Below are positions 10,922 to 21,776 of a stretch of DNA of 64,000 nucleotides, in pieces. Position numbers and translations under genes: made by a program. Position 1 is the first letter of the stretch, and each line of letters opens with the position of its first letter. The notes beneath the pieces are model-generated. The model saw only the letters and a list, made by a program, of their open reading frames with translations. It did no database searches and had not been told where the DNA came from. The stretch lies in assembly GCF_000346465.2 (NCBI RefSeq), contig NC_034010.1, positions 11,558,558-11,622,557 on the forward strand, read 5' to 3'. This stretch comes from Prunus persica. Its lineage: Eukaryota > Streptophyta > Magnoliopsida > Rosales > Rosaceae.

Positions 10922-11796
10922 ATCATCAGTTAAAACAATAGGAGATAGTTTCCCTTTTACAAACAGGCTTCATAGGAACACATCATTTTTTGTGGGATAA
11001 ACATCTCACAGAAGATGCAAAATTAAGAATAATCCATGCCTACAAAACAAATGATGATGGTTACCCTATTTTTGATGAACGAATAGAAACAAGTATAGAA
11101 GATGGAGTCAATGTCCTTTTATACACAATAATTGTGCATTTTATTGGTACACCCAGTAGCACAACAGTCAGGATTCATGACCAGTTAAGCAATTTACGAT
11201 GCCCTAAGCTAAGTAATTTTAGATGGTATAAAGATGTCTTCATTTCTAGAGTTATGTTAAGATATGACAGTAATCAATCGTTTTGGAAAGAAAAGTTCAT
11301 AAACAGTCTTCCTAATTTGTTTGCCCATAAGATTAGAATAGTCTTAAGTAATGAGTCAGGTCAAATTAATTACGATGAATTAACTTATGGCAATATAATC
11401 AGTACAATTAACCAAGTAGGAATGAAAATGTGTGTGGATTTAAAAATTAGTAAATCAGTTCAAGCCGATAGGAAAAATGTTAAATATGAATTAGGAAATT
11501 TCTGTGAGCAATACGGTCTAGCCCCAGTTCCCCCGTCTAGACAAGTCAAAAGAAGTAATGATCGACGCGTCAGTACAAATAGATATTATTCCCGTAGAAA
11601 ACATTCATTTAAACCAAATGATGAGTTTTATGGTAAAAAGAAGTTCACCCCTAGGAAAAGCAAACGCTCAAAAGGTTATTCAAAAGGTTACCGACAAAAT
11701 AAAAAGAATCAATTTAAGAAAAGTTCAGATAAAACAAAAGTCAAATGTTTTAAATGTAAAAGATTCGGTCATTTTGCTAATGAGTGCAGAGTTTAA
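10922..11796 (+). pseudogene. pararetrovirus-like capsid/nucleocapsid protein
   Basis: A 268-codon frame opens at the Met at 10990; coding-like sequence extends upstream to the LTR edge. The N-terminal two-thirds is globular (motifs FRWYKDVFISRVML, LTYGNIISTI, GNFCEQYG); a strongly basic Lys/Arg tract follows; a C-terminal zinc knuckle (residues 253-266, C-x2-C-x4-H-x4-C) closes the protein. This order is that of caulimovirid coat proteins and retroelement nucleocapsids, which package the pregenomic RNA. It ends at a TAA; the next region lies in another frame. Because the 5' end is cut by the inserted LTR element, it is classed as broken, although this segment itself is open. Confidence 0.75.
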
Positions 11797-11839
11797 GATA
11801 CCATTAAACAGTTAAAGTTAAAATCTGATGATGAAGCAA

Positions 11840-12235
11840 GTTAATTAAAGTTCTTGAGTTAGCCGATACTGAGTCAGATACTATGTCTTCAGCCAGCTCA
11901 GTTAATTACAGTTCAGATAGTTCCCAGTCTAGTTCCCCAAAAGTCCAGATAGGTTGTAAAGATAAGTATTGCAAAGTCTTAAGCAAATCAATTAATGTCT
12001 TAACTAATCAAGAAGAACAAGAAGAGTTACTAATCGATTTAATAAGTAAGATAGAAAATCCTGAATTAAAAGCCAAATATTTAAGAAAGCTTAGGAAAGT
12101 CATAAGTCAAGAAGAACCCAGTCCTAACCAAGTCCCTACGATTAGTCTTAATACTACTCTAGAAAGATTTAATAAAAAGAAAGAAGTCACCCTTCAGGAT
12201 CTCCAGTTATAAGTCAAAACAGTCAAAAAAGAAAT
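11840..12235 (+). pseudogene. pararetrovirus-like linker between capsid and protease
   Basis: An open 109-codon stretch at 11883-12212 starts with a Ser-rich segment and continues with an acidic helical region (LLIDLISKIENPELKAKYL). It lies between the zinc knuckle and the protease in the order expected for the polyprotein and stops at TAA in 12210-12212, after which related sequence continues. No enzymatic motif is seen; probably a spacer or coiled-coil part. Confidence 0.5.
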
Positions 12236-12869
12236 TTTAAGCCTAAAACAGGTTAGTCAAAAATTACAAACTGAGAATTACAAAATTAAACAAGACTTAA
12301 TTAAACTGTTAGAATTTAGAATAGAGTCTAGCAATCCTTTTGGCAAAGCCAGTTCCGAATCAGAACCTGAGTTTTCTGATAGTAACAAAAGCAACAAAGT
12401 CATCAAATTAATTAAGCGAATTAATTTCAGGAAATGGTATTCCCGAGTCAGTATTTTTATTAATGAATTTGAGTTAAATACAATTGCCTTATTTGATTCA
12501 GGAGCCGATTTAAATTGTATTTAGGAAGGTCTTGTTCCAACCCAGTTTTACAAAAAGTCGAAAAAAGTTTTAGGAACAGCATCTGGAAAAGCCTTAAAGT
12601 TAAATTATAAATTACCCAAAGCCCACGTTTGTCAAAACAAAATATGCTTTAAAACGTCTTTTGTTTTAATTCAGAATATCACAGATGAAGTTATTTTAGG
12701 TTTACCCTTTATTTTATTACTTTACCCTTTCCAAGTAGAGTATGATGGAGTTACGTCTAGTCACCTAGGTGAAAGAGTCAAATTTGAGTTCTTAACCAAA
12801 CCAGAGTTACAGAGTCTCAAGTCACTACAAAAGTCAGCAGTTTCTAAATCAGTCAAATTAATTTAGAAT
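12236..12869 (+). pseudogene. pararetrovirus-like aspartic protease region
   Basis: Contains the catalytic signature LFDSGADLNCI (around 12490-12525), the D-S/T-G-A type active site of retropepsins, and further on ILGLPF-like sequence (about 12696-12712), the usual C-terminal Ile-Leu-Gly landmark. An in-frame TAG follows the NCI motif directly and another stop occurs near 12866. The enzyme would process the polyprotein; this copy is interrupted. Confidence 0.7.
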
Positions 12870-12938
12870 AAAACAAAACAAGTTAATTTTCTCAAACAAG
12901 AAATTAAGTTCAAACGAGTCGACCAACAGTTCGCAGAT

Positions 12939-13910
12939 ATGTCACTACAGTCTCAAATAATTAAGTTTGAAGAAAAGTTAAAAAATGAAGTTTGTTCTGA
13001 TTTACCTAATGCCTCTTGGTACCGAAAGCAACATGTAGTTACTTTACCTTATGTTAAATCATTCAATGAAAAGAACATTCCCACTAAGGCCCGTCCAATA
13101 CAGATGAGTCAAGAGTTAATGGAATTATGTAAGCAGGAACTCACAGAATTAGTTCAAAAAGGAATAGTTAGAAAAAGCAAGTCACCTTGGTCATGCCCAG
13201 CTTTTTATGTCCAGAAAAATGTAGAGTTAGAAAGAGGAGCCCCTCGTTTAGTTATCAATTATCAGCCCCTTAATGCAGTACTTGAATGGATTAGGTATCC
13301 AATTCATAATAAAAGAGACTTAGTTAATAGATTAGAAAAAGCAGTTATCTTTAGTAAATTTGATATGAAAAGTGATTTTTGGCAAATCCAAATCAAAGAT
13401 TCAGATAGATACAAAACTGCATTCGTAACCCCTTTCTGTCATTACGAGTGGAATGTCATGCCCTTTGGATTAAAAAATGCGCCTAGTGAATTCCAGAATA
13501 TAATGAATGAAATTTTTAATCAATACAGACAATTTTCCATAGTTTATATTGATGATGTCTTGATTTTTTCTGAGTCAATTGAGCAACATTGGAAACATCT
13601 GAATAAATTCCTTCAAATAGTTAAGCAAAATGGTCTAGTTATCTCAGCCAAGAAAATCAAATTATTCCAGGTCAATGTCAGATTTTTAGGATTTAATATT
13701 GGTCAGTCTCAAATAAGCCCAATCAATCCAGTTATCCAGTTTGCAGATAAATTTCCAGATCAAATTCTTGATAAAAGTCAATTACAGAGGTTTTTAGGAT
13801 CCTTGAATTATGTTTCTGATTTCTATCAAAATTTAAGAAATTATGCAAGCCCTTGTTTGATCGCCTCTAGAGCAATCCTCCTACTTGGACCCCAAGTCAT
13901 ACATAAATAG
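12939..13910 (+). pseudogene. pararetrovirus-like reverse transcriptase
   Basis: A 323-codon frame covering the RT domain. Visible landmarks: RPIQMS near residue 52, PRLVINYQPLN (102-112), KFDMKSDFWQIQ with the first catalytic Asp at 142, MPFGLKNAPSEFQ (174-186) and the YIDD active site (203-206) followed by VLIFS; FLGFNIG and LQRFLGSLNYV mark the thumb/connection. All three catalytic Asp residues are present. YIDD and the direct junction to RNase H fit the caulimovirid/gypsy side. The frame ends at TAG (13908-13910) before RNase H, which lies in another frame, so a frameshift separates two parts normally joined. Confidence 0.85.
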
Positions 13911-13959
13911 TTAAACAAATTAAAATTCATGTTAAGTCACTTCCATGCCTTGGTATTCC

Positions 13960-14366
13960 TTCACTTAATTCTTTAAAATTGTTGAAACAGATGCTTCTGA
14001 GTTCGGTTATGGTGGTATCCTTAAACAAAAGCTTACTTCTGAGTCACCTGAGCAAATTGCCCGTTTTCATTCCGGAGTTTGGAGTCAGTCTCAAGCTAAC
14101 TACAGTACTATTAAAAAGGAAATTTTATCTATAGTATTATGCATTAGTAAATTTCAAGATGATTTATTAAATCAAAATTTTTTAGTCCGAGTTGATTGCA
14201 GGTCAGCAAAACATGTTTTGAAAAAAGATGTTAAAAATATAGCTAGTAAACAGATTTTTGCACGTTGGCAAGCCATTCTGAGTATTTTTTATTTTGAGTT
14301 AAAATATTTGAGAGGTAGTGAAAATAGTATTCCTGATTTTCTTACAAGAGAGTTCCTGCAGGATAA
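13960..14366 (+). pseudogene. pararetrovirus-like RNase H
   Basis: Begins with VETDASEFGYGGIL (first catalytic Asp in TDAS), then KKEILSIVLCISKF (catalytic Glu) and FLVRVDCRSAKHVL (second Asp), and ends with ARWQAILSIFYFELKYLRG and a SIPDFLTREFL motif characteristic of the caulimovirid type. It removes the RNA strand during reverse transcription. It is offset in frame from the RT upstream and only its end is open from an internal Met (14218-14529). Confidence 0.75.
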
Positions 14367-15646
14367 ACAAGCAGAGCCATGTCCAGTAAAGAAAAAGACA
14401 ATATGGTCAACCGAGTCAACCCAGAATTCTCCCAACTACCCTGATGCCAGTCAAACAAGAGTCATCTTCTCAAAATATGCCTTCTCACATTGTGCCCTTC
14501 CCAGGTCATTTTCCAATTCCTGTAAATAATAGGTTTAATCCCTTGAGTCAACCTTCTCTACGCCCCAATTATCAGTTAGCCTTAACTTCCAATTATGACC
14601 CTTTCATTATTGATTTCCACGAAACTGCTCCCCCTGAAAATGTAATCAGGTATCCTGAAATAGATTTTCTAGAATTAAGATCTCTTGCCATAGTTGAATC
14701 TTACCTAGAAGAGCTTTGTGACCTAGTCAAAATTGCCCAGAAGTTCTTCCCTCCTAATCTTCATTATTTTCCGAGTCATCCTTCCAAGTCCATCAAGTTC
14801 TACAGGGATATTCTTTATGAAACTCAGTCAATAGTTATTAGGCCCATTAAAAACAAAGAAAGAAATGCCACAATGTTCCATTCTCTTTACATATGCCAGA
14901 TTCTTATGCCTCAAGTTTGGAGTCGCAATCCTTATGACTAGAAGCCCCTCCAGTCAGGACTCACTTACAATTATGGTGATTACATTGATGCCTGGTATAC
15001 AATTTTTTATCATTAGAACCCTGACTTCAGTCATTCCTGGTTTATTAATTTCGATCCCAAGTTCGAAGTCCAGTTTCCTTTCTGGTTACTCCAATGGTGG
15101 AATATCCATGGCCCCATTTGGGAAATCATTCCAGTGAATCTCTAACATTCTATAAATTATTTTGGTCATAAGCACAAGTTAACAATGTCAGAAAAGTTTT
15201 TCCCTACACTCCTTCATTATGTCGCCAAATACAAAGTCCCATGGATTATGAAATGGAATTATCAAGTTAATTGGGATTCCAAAGTTTTATCTCGTCATTT
15301 TGTTGTCAAATGGTGGGATAAGTTTGGAACAGACAGAATTATCCAACAAGTCAATGCAGAGTTTCCACCCCTCCAAGTGCCCATCCATCCAGTTAAAGAT
15401 GCTTCCCCAAGTGGCTCCAATGCCTCCCTTCAGGGCAAATCCAAGAAAGAGTTAAAAGAATTAGCTGAGCAAATCCTTGCTCAAGTTACCCAAATGAATG
15501 ATGAAGATAGTGATGATGCCAGTCCAAAGTCTGAATCTTCTTCCAGTCAACAGCCAAGTCACCTTCCTTTCAACCAAAAGCCGAAGCCCAAATGGTCAGA
15601 CTATGCCCCCGACAGTCAGGATCCCTATGCTTTGGATGAAGACTAG
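14367..15646 (+). pseudogene. C-terminal tail of the pararetrovirus-like polyprotein
   Basis: Downstream of RNase H, open in pieces: 14444-14941 and 15185-15646 are in one frame, separated by stops. Landmarks are IVESYLEELCDLVK, HYFPSHPSKSIKFYRDIL and LLHYVAKYKVPWIMKWNY, then a Ser/Asp-rich low-complexity C-terminus ending at TAG (15644-15646). No catalytic motif is recognised; its role in this lineage is unknown to me. An 82-bp piece of copia sequence lies inside it at 14610-14691. The part from 14759 on is repeated at 17877. Confidence 0.6.
14610..14691. other. 82-bp copia-derived patch inside the pararetroviral ORF
   Basis: Identical by eye to 17725-17806 and 20843-20924, where on the minus strand it encodes the conserved copia RNase H segment SRKSISGYLITFSGG. 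Here it lies antisense inside the tail ORF and keeps that frame open. It stops 67 bp before the start of the 3118-bp duplication. Confidence 0.85.
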
Positions 15647-15789
15647 GTCTTCTTTCTGCAAAGTAGCCGAAAGCAAAAGATGCCCCAATTAAAGTGAAGT
15701 TAAAGTAGATGCCCAGAGTTAAAGCAGAGTTACTCAGAGTTAAAGCAAAGATGCCCAAGTTAAAGTAGAAGTTAATTTCAAAAGTTATT

Positions 15790-16217
15790 TTGTCTTCTTT
15801 CCGATGCCAAGTCTTTAAACTGAAGCCCCAAGTCATTTGTAAGGAATAAGTTTTTCTTAAGACTTTTCTTCAGAAGTTTTCCTTTCAAGTTTTCCTTTGT
15901 AATTCTTAAACACGAGTGCGAGTGATCAGTAGAAGTGTGAGTGTCCTACGCAGCATTGCTTTCTCTAAGTTTTATTTTCATGTTTTCAAAGTTTTATTAA
16001 GTCAATAAAATTATCAAGTTAATTTTATGATCCTATTTTCGTTCCTAAGCATTAATTTAAATGATTAATTATATATTCATCCATGCAATTTGTGAAATAA
16101 GGACTCTATGTATTTATGCTTTAACTAAATTTTATTTTGATCTAAATCATTTCTGTTTTTCTTCCCTTGGTCTTCTCTGATTTGACTGAGTCTTCAGTTC
16201 TCCTTTTTTCTGGTATA
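15790..16217 (+). repeat. right terminal direct repeat of the pararetrovirus-like element
   Basis: Matches 6333-6760; AATAAA at 16004-16009. Homology runs through TGGTATA, the first bases of the primer site, then passes into a TA microsatellite. Upstream (15678-15776) is a degenerate array of AGTTAAAGYAGA-like units. Confidence 0.85.
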
Positions 16218-16893
16218 TATATATATATAATGAATATTAAATAAGGCTGAAATGAATTGATATAGTTAAAGCCATGCAATAAGATTTGATAGGCTATACT
16301 AGTTAATAGCTAGATTCACGTGACTTTACATACACCAAATATATATATATATATATACATTATCAATTATATAGTTTGCAAACTAATAACTATAAATATT
16401 AATATACATATTTAAAATATGTGGTTTCACACGCTCGCTCGAGGAAGAAGAGAGGCTGGGGTATTTCTATGGTTTTTTAACAATTTCAGAAATTCCCTAT
16501 GTGTCTTTTGCGTTTTCAGACCTTTTATTCTTCGTTACAACTCGGAATTGAGCGTGCTGCCTATCTATGGGCTCGTCGTATCGACGAGCTCTACGCAATA
16601 TTGCCACTTAATTCCCCAAATTCCTTCCCAATAAAAAAAAAAGTAACTAAAATGCCCTTACCCAAAGGACAAAAATGTAATATCACAAAATAAAAATAAG
16701 TAAAATTAAATAAAAAGGGTCAGGGCGTCACTATATATTAAAATTTTAATATATATATTTTTAATTGTCATATCCATGACGTATCGTATCCTAGTTTTTA
16801 CAAATTTTCAGTATCGTCGTGTCATTTCGTGTCGTATCGTCATGTTCGTATCCGTATCCGTGCTACATAGGTTTTTAATCTTGTTGAGCTATA
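16218..16893. other. AT-rich spacer between retroelements
   Basis: Contains TA microsatellites (16213-16229, 16340-16358) and, at 16740-16860, a series of CGTATCGT/CGTATCCGT-like short repeats. No gene; the two frames near 16419-16693 have no motif. The whole stretch is repeated at 19336-20011. Confidence 0.6.
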
Positions 16894-17343
16894 TGTTGGG
16901 AAAGATTGCGAAAAATCAAAGAGTCAATAAATAAATATGGCACTCCAAGGATCTGACTTCTCCCAGTCTTGTGTAAATACAATGGGCAAAAAATAACATT
17001 CTATCTTCCACTAAGAAAAATAATGGGAATACAATAATAATCTCACCAAACACCGGTGGCTAAATTCTCTTTTGATTTTTCTCTCAAGAGGATTTTCTCT
17101 CTCACACAAGTGAGGTTTTCTTATCTCTCAAAACTGTCTAAGTTTTGGTTTTCTAAGAGATGATTTGAACTGAAAGAAGGCAGCTGCTTTTATAGCCAAC
17201 GTTCCTAACAAATTGGTGGCCTTGCATGCGAGAGAGTTTTTCTCATTTTCTCTTCCGTTCGTTTTCTTCAAATTTTCCTGTCCTTTATTTTAATATTTAT
17301 TTTCCTTCTTTTTCTCTCTTCTACTAACGAGGGAAACCCATCA
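16894..17343 (-). repeat. duplicated copia-1 LTR
   Basis: Same 450-bp LTR as 20012-20461, produced by the 3118-bp duplication rather than by a separate insertion, because flanks on both sides are duplicated too. A copy of the polypurine tract follows at 17345-17356. Confidence 0.9.
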
Positions 17344-17491
17344 ATCTCCCCCTCCCGACTTAGGTGGAGGGCTCCAGCAGTCCAGCTGCGCTTCTGCAAA
17401 ATTCATACTTGTCTTTAGGTAAGGACTTGGTCATCATATCTGAACTATTGTCATCAGTATGGATTTTCTCAAGCTGTACTTGCTTTGACTC

Positions 17492-17876
17492 CTACATATC
17501 ACGTATCCAGTGATATCGCACATCAATGTGCTTCGACCTCGAGTGAAAACTCGGATTCTTGCTTAAGTGGATTGCACTCTGACTTTTGCAATGCAAAATG
17601 TATTTGTGCTGCTCTTGCCCTAATTCTTGTAGGAATCGCTTCATCCAGAGCATTTCTTTGCATGCTTCAGTAGCTGCAATAAACTCTGCCTCTGTAGTTG
17701 GTAGAGCAACACATTTCTGTAACTTTGATTTCCACGAAACTGCTCCCCCTGAAAATGTAATCAGGTATCCTGAAATAGATTTTCTAGAATTAAGATCTCT
17801 TGCCATGTCTGTATCTGTGTGGCCAATCAATTCAGGTTTTTCACCTCCAAAGCACAAACTCATTTTGGAAGTACCC
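17492..17876 (-). pseudogene. duplicated copia-1 RNase H C-terminal fragment
   Basis: Minus-strand frame identical in its last 116 or so residues to the end of the RT/RNase H ORF at 20610-21776 (WKSKLQKCVALPTTEAEF, KHIDVRYHWIRDM). It breaks at 17876 where the duplication returns to pararetroviral sequence. Not an independent element. Confidence 0.9.
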
Positions 17877-18770
17877 CTTCATTATTTTCCGAGTCATCCT
17901 TCCAAGTCCATCAAGTTCTACAGGGATATTCTTTATGAAACTCAGTCAATAGTTATTAGGCCCATTAAAAACAAAGAAAGAAATGCCACAATGTTCCATT
18001 CTCTTTACATATGCCAGATTCTTATGCCTCAAGTTTGGAGTCGCAATCCTTATGACTAGAAGCCCCTCCAGTCAGGACTCACTTACAATTATGGTGATTA
18101 CATTGATGCCTGGTATACAATTTTTTATCATTAGAACCCTGACTTCAGTCATTCCTGGTTTATTAATTTCGATCCCAAGTTCGAAGTCCAGTTTCCTTTC
18201 TGGTTACTCCAATGGTGGAATATCCATGGCCCCATTTGGGAAATCATTCCAGTGAATCTCTAACATTCTATAAATTATTTTGGTCATAAGCACAAGTTAA
18301 CAATGTCAGAAAAGTTTTTCCCTACACTCCTTCATTATGTCGCCAAATACAAAGTCCCATGGATTATGAAATGGAATTATCAAGTTAATTGGGATTCCAA
18401 AGTTTTATCTCGTCATTTTGTTGTCAAATGGTGGGATAAGTTTGGAACAGACAGAATTATCCAACAAGTCAATGCAGAGTTTCCACCCCTCCAAGTGCCC
18501 ATCCATCCAGTTAAAGATGCTTCCCCAAGTGGCTCCAATGCCTCCCTTTAGGGCAAATCCAAGAAAGAGTTAAAAGAATTAGCTGAGCAAATCCTTGCTC
18601 AAGTTACCCAAATGAATGATGAAGATAGTGATGATGCCAGTCCAAAGTCTGAATCTTCTTCCAGTCAACAGCCAAGTCACCTTCCTTTCAACCAAAAGCC
18701 GAAGCCCAAATGGTCAGACTATGCCCCCGACAGTCAGGATCCCTATGCTTTGGATGAAGACTAGGTCTTC
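17877..18770 (+). pseudogene. duplicated tail of the pararetrovirus-like polyprotein
   Basis: Repeat of 14759-15646. The frame starting at 18303 ends early at TAG (18549-18551), created by the single C-to-T difference from copy 1. It lacks the sequence upstream of HYFPSHPSKSIKFY and is fused to antisense copia sequence at its 5' side. Confidence 0.85.
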
Positions 18771-18907
18771 TTTCTGCAAAGTAGCCGAAAGCAAAAGATG
18801 CCCCAATTAAAGTGAAGTTAAAGTAGATGCCCAGAGTTAAAGCAGAGTTACTCAGAGTTAAAGCAAAGATGCCCAAGTTAAAGTAGAAGTTAATTTCAAA
18901 AGTTATT

Positions 18908-19335
18908 TTGTCTTCTTTCCGATGCCAAGTCTTTAAACTGAAGCCCCAAGTCATTTGTAAGGAATAAGTTTTTCTTAAGACTTTTCTTCAGAAGTTTTCC
19001 TTTCAAGTTTTCCTTTGTAATTCTTAAACACGAGTGCGAGTGATCAGTAGAAGTGTGAGTGTCCTACGCAGCATTGCTTTCTCTAAGTTTTATTTTCATG
19101 TTTTCAAAGTTTTATTAAGTCAATAAAATTATCAAGTTAATTTTATGATCCTATTTTCGTTCCTAAGCATTAATTTAAATGATTAATTATATATTCATCC
19201 ATGCAATTTGTGAAATAAGGACTCTATGTATTTATGCTTTAACTAAATTTTATTTTGATCTAAATCATTTCTGTTTTTCTTCCCTTGGTCTTCTCTGATT
19301 TGACTGAGTCTTCAGTTCTCCTTTTTTCTGGTATA
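18908..19335 (+). repeat. third copy of the pararetroviral terminal repeat
   Basis: Repeat of 15790-16217 carried by the tandem duplication; AATAAA at 19122-19127. Confidence 0.9.
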
Positions 19336-20011
19336 TATATATATATAATGAATATTAAATAAGGCTGAAATGAATTGATATAGTTAAAGCCATGCAATAA
19401 GATTTGATAGGCTATACTAGTTAATAGCTAGATTCACGTGACTTTACATACACCAAATATATATATATATATATACATTATCAATTATATAGTTTGCAAA
19501 CTAATAACTATAAATATTAATATACATATTTAAAATATGTGGTTTCACACGCTCGCTCGAGGAAGAAGAGAGGCTGGGGTATTTCTATGGTTTTTTAACA
19601 ATTTCAGAAATTCCCTATGTGTCTTTTGCGTTTTCAGACCTTTTATTCTTCGTTACAACTCGGAATTGAGCGTGCTGCCTATCTATGGGCTCGTCGTATC
19701 GACGAGCTCTACGCAATATTGCCACTTAATTCCCCAAATTCCTTCCCAATAAAAAAAAAAGTAACTAAAATGCCCTTACCCAAAGGACAAAAATGTAATA
19801 TCACAAAATAAAAATAAGTAAAATTAAATAAAAAGGGTCAGGGCGTCACTATATATTAAAATTTTAATATATATATTTTTAATTGTCATATCCATGACGT
19901 ATCGTATCCTAGTTTTTACAAATTTTCAGTATCGTCGTGTCATTTCGTGTCGTATCGTCATGTTCGTATCCGTATCCGTGCTACATAGGTTTTTAATCTT
20001 GTTGAGCTATA

Positions 20012-20461
20012 TGTTGGGAAAGATTGCGAAAAATCAAAGAGTCAATAAATAAATATGGCACTCCAAGGATCTGACTTCTCCCAGTCTTGTGTAAATACAA
20101 TGGGCAAAAAATAACATTCTATCTTCCACTAAGAAAAATAATGGGAATACAATAATAATCTCACCAAACACCGGTGGCTAAATTCTCTTTTGATTTTTCT
20201 CTCAAGAGGATTTTCTCTCTCACACAAGTGAGGTTTTCTTATCTCTCAAAACTGTCTAAGTTTTGGTTTTCTAAGAGATGATTTGAACTGAAAGAAGGCA
20301 GCTGCTTTTATAGCCAACGTTCCTAACAAATTGGTGGCCTTGCATGCGAGAGAGTTTTTCTCATTTTCTCTTCCGTTCGTTTTCTTCAAATTTTCCTGTC
20401 CTTTATTTTAATATTTATTTTCCTTCTTTTTCTCTCTTCTACTAACGAGGGAAACCCATCA
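20012..20461 (-). repeat. copia-1 3' LTR
   Basis: 450 bp, TGTTGGG...CATCA on the plus strand (TG...CA either way). Also present at 16894-17343 by duplication. Confidence 0.9.
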
Positions 20462-20462
20462 A

Positions 20463-20474
20463 TCTCCCCCTCCC
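20463..20474 (-). other. copia-1 polypurine tract
   Basis: Minus strand GGGAGGGGGAGA lies directly upstream of the 3' LTR and would prime plus-strand DNA synthesis. Confidence 0.85.
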
Positions 20475-20609
20475 GACTTAGGTGGAGGGCTCCAGCAGTC
20501 CAGCTGCGCTTCTGCAAAATTCATACTTGTCTTTAGGTAAGGACTTGGTCATCATATCTGAACTATTGTCATCAGTATGGATTTTCTCAAGCTGTACTTG
20601 CTTTGACTC

Positions 20610-21776
20610 CTACATATCACGTATCCAGTGATATCGCACATCAATGTGCTTCGACCTCGAGTGAAAACTCGGATTCTTGCTTAAGTGGATTGCACTCTGA
20701 CTTTTGCAATGCAAAATGTATTTGTGCTGCTCTTGCCCTAATTCTTGTAGGAATCGCTTCATCCAGAGCATTTCTTTGCATGCTTCAGTAGCTGCAATAA
20801 ACTCTGCCTCTGTAGTTGGTAGAGCAACACATTTCTGTAACTTTGATTTCCACGAAACTGCTCCCCCTGAAAATGTAATCAGGTATCCTGAAATAGATTT
20901 TCTAGAATTAAGATCTCTTGCCATGTCTGTATCTGTGTGGCCAATCAATTCAGGTTTTTCACCTCCAAAGCACAAACTCATTTTGGAAGTACCCCTGAGA
21001 TATATGAGAATCCACATCACAGCATTCCAATGCTCTCTGCCTGGTTTAGACAGGAATCTGCTTACAACGCTAACTGCGTGCATTATGTCTGGCCTCGTGC
21101 AAATCATTGCATACATCAGACTACCAACAGCTGAGGAATATGGCACCATAGCCATGTTTTCTTTTTCTTTCTCACATGTAGGACTCTGCTTTGAACTAAG
21201 CTTGAAGTGATCAGGAAATGGAGTAGAAACTGGTTTTGCTTTATCCATATTAAACCGTTTTAGTACCTTCTCGATATAACTTTCTTGTGATAACCTCAAC
21301 TCCCAATTTTTTCTATCACGGGATATACTCATACCGAGGATTCGTTTTGTGGGTCCTAAGTCTTTCATAGCAAAAGACTTGCTCAACTCTTTCTTCAGCT
21401 TGCTAATCTTGTCACTGTTTTGTCCTACAATCAACATGTCATCGACATAGAGAAGAAGTATGATGAATTCACCATCATCAAATCTTTTCACAAATACACA
21501 ATGGCCTGAAGTAGTCCTTCGATATCTATGTTCAATCATGAAGGAATTAAACTTCTTGTACCATTGTCGAGGCGCCTGCTTGAGTCCATATAAGCTCTTC
21601 TTCAGCCGACATACAAAATCTTCTTCTCCTTTGACTTTGAATCCTTCTGGCTGCTCCATGTAGATTTCTTCTTCAAGATCTCCGTGAAGAAAAGCTGTCT
21701 TCACATCTAGCTGTTCGATCTCGAGATTCAGGCTTGCAGCCAAACCGAGTACAACCCATATGGAAGACATCTTCAC
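20610..21776 (-). pseudogene. copia-1 reverse transcriptase and RNase H
   Basis: The longest intact piece of the element, 388 codons. RT landmarks: LDVKTAFLHGDL (residues 23-34, first catalytic Asp), SLYGLKQAPRQWY (61-73) and YVDDML (110-115, catalytic Asp pair). The RNase H part has GHTDTDMARD (about 279-288), TTEAEFIAATEA (321-332) and KHIDVRYHWIRDM at its end. The ORF begins at an internal Met; the RT N-terminus continues upstream (21780-22000) but is separated by a stop at about 21817. RT and RNase H copy element RNA into DNA in virus-like particles. All RT catalytic residues are present in this piece. Confidence 0.9.

Larger units (their letters stand above)
6333..16217 (+). mobile_element. 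decayed caulimovirid-like (pararetroviral) retroelement
   Basis: A plus-strand retroelement bounded by near-identical 428-bp direct repeats (6333-6760 and 15790-16217), with a Met-tRNA primer site after the left one. Domains run in order: N-terminal region, capsid-like protein with CCHC knuckle, aspartic protease, reverse transcriptase, RNase H, then a long tail. There is no integrase, and RNase H directly follows RT; with the RT sequence style this points to the Caulimoviridae-type lineage rather than ordinary gypsy or copia. Several frame changes and stops make it inactive. A 3.1-kb LTR element (7772-10915) splits it, and its 3' part is duplicated downstream. Confidence 0.75.
14759..17876. 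repeat. 3118-bp tandem duplication, copy 1
   Basis: Repeated head to tail at 17877-20994. It covers the last 0.9 kb of the pararetroviral tail, the right terminal repeat, an AT-rich spacer, the copia-1 3' LTR and the end of the copia RNase H coding. The junction shows at most the 2-bp microhomology CT. Confidence 0.95.
17877..20994. repeat. 3118-bp tandem duplication, copy 2
   Basis: Near-perfect repeat of 14759-17876. The one difference noticed is C at 15431 versus T at 18549. At 20995 the sequence continues into copia-1 coding, showing that this copy holds the original right-hand boundary. Confidence 0.95.

Noticed and set aside
17485..17863. Plus-strand frames at 17485-17673 and 17586-18059 (and 20603-21210)
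   Set aside because: They are antisense to copia-1 RNase H coding; the longer ones also run over the artificial duplication junction.
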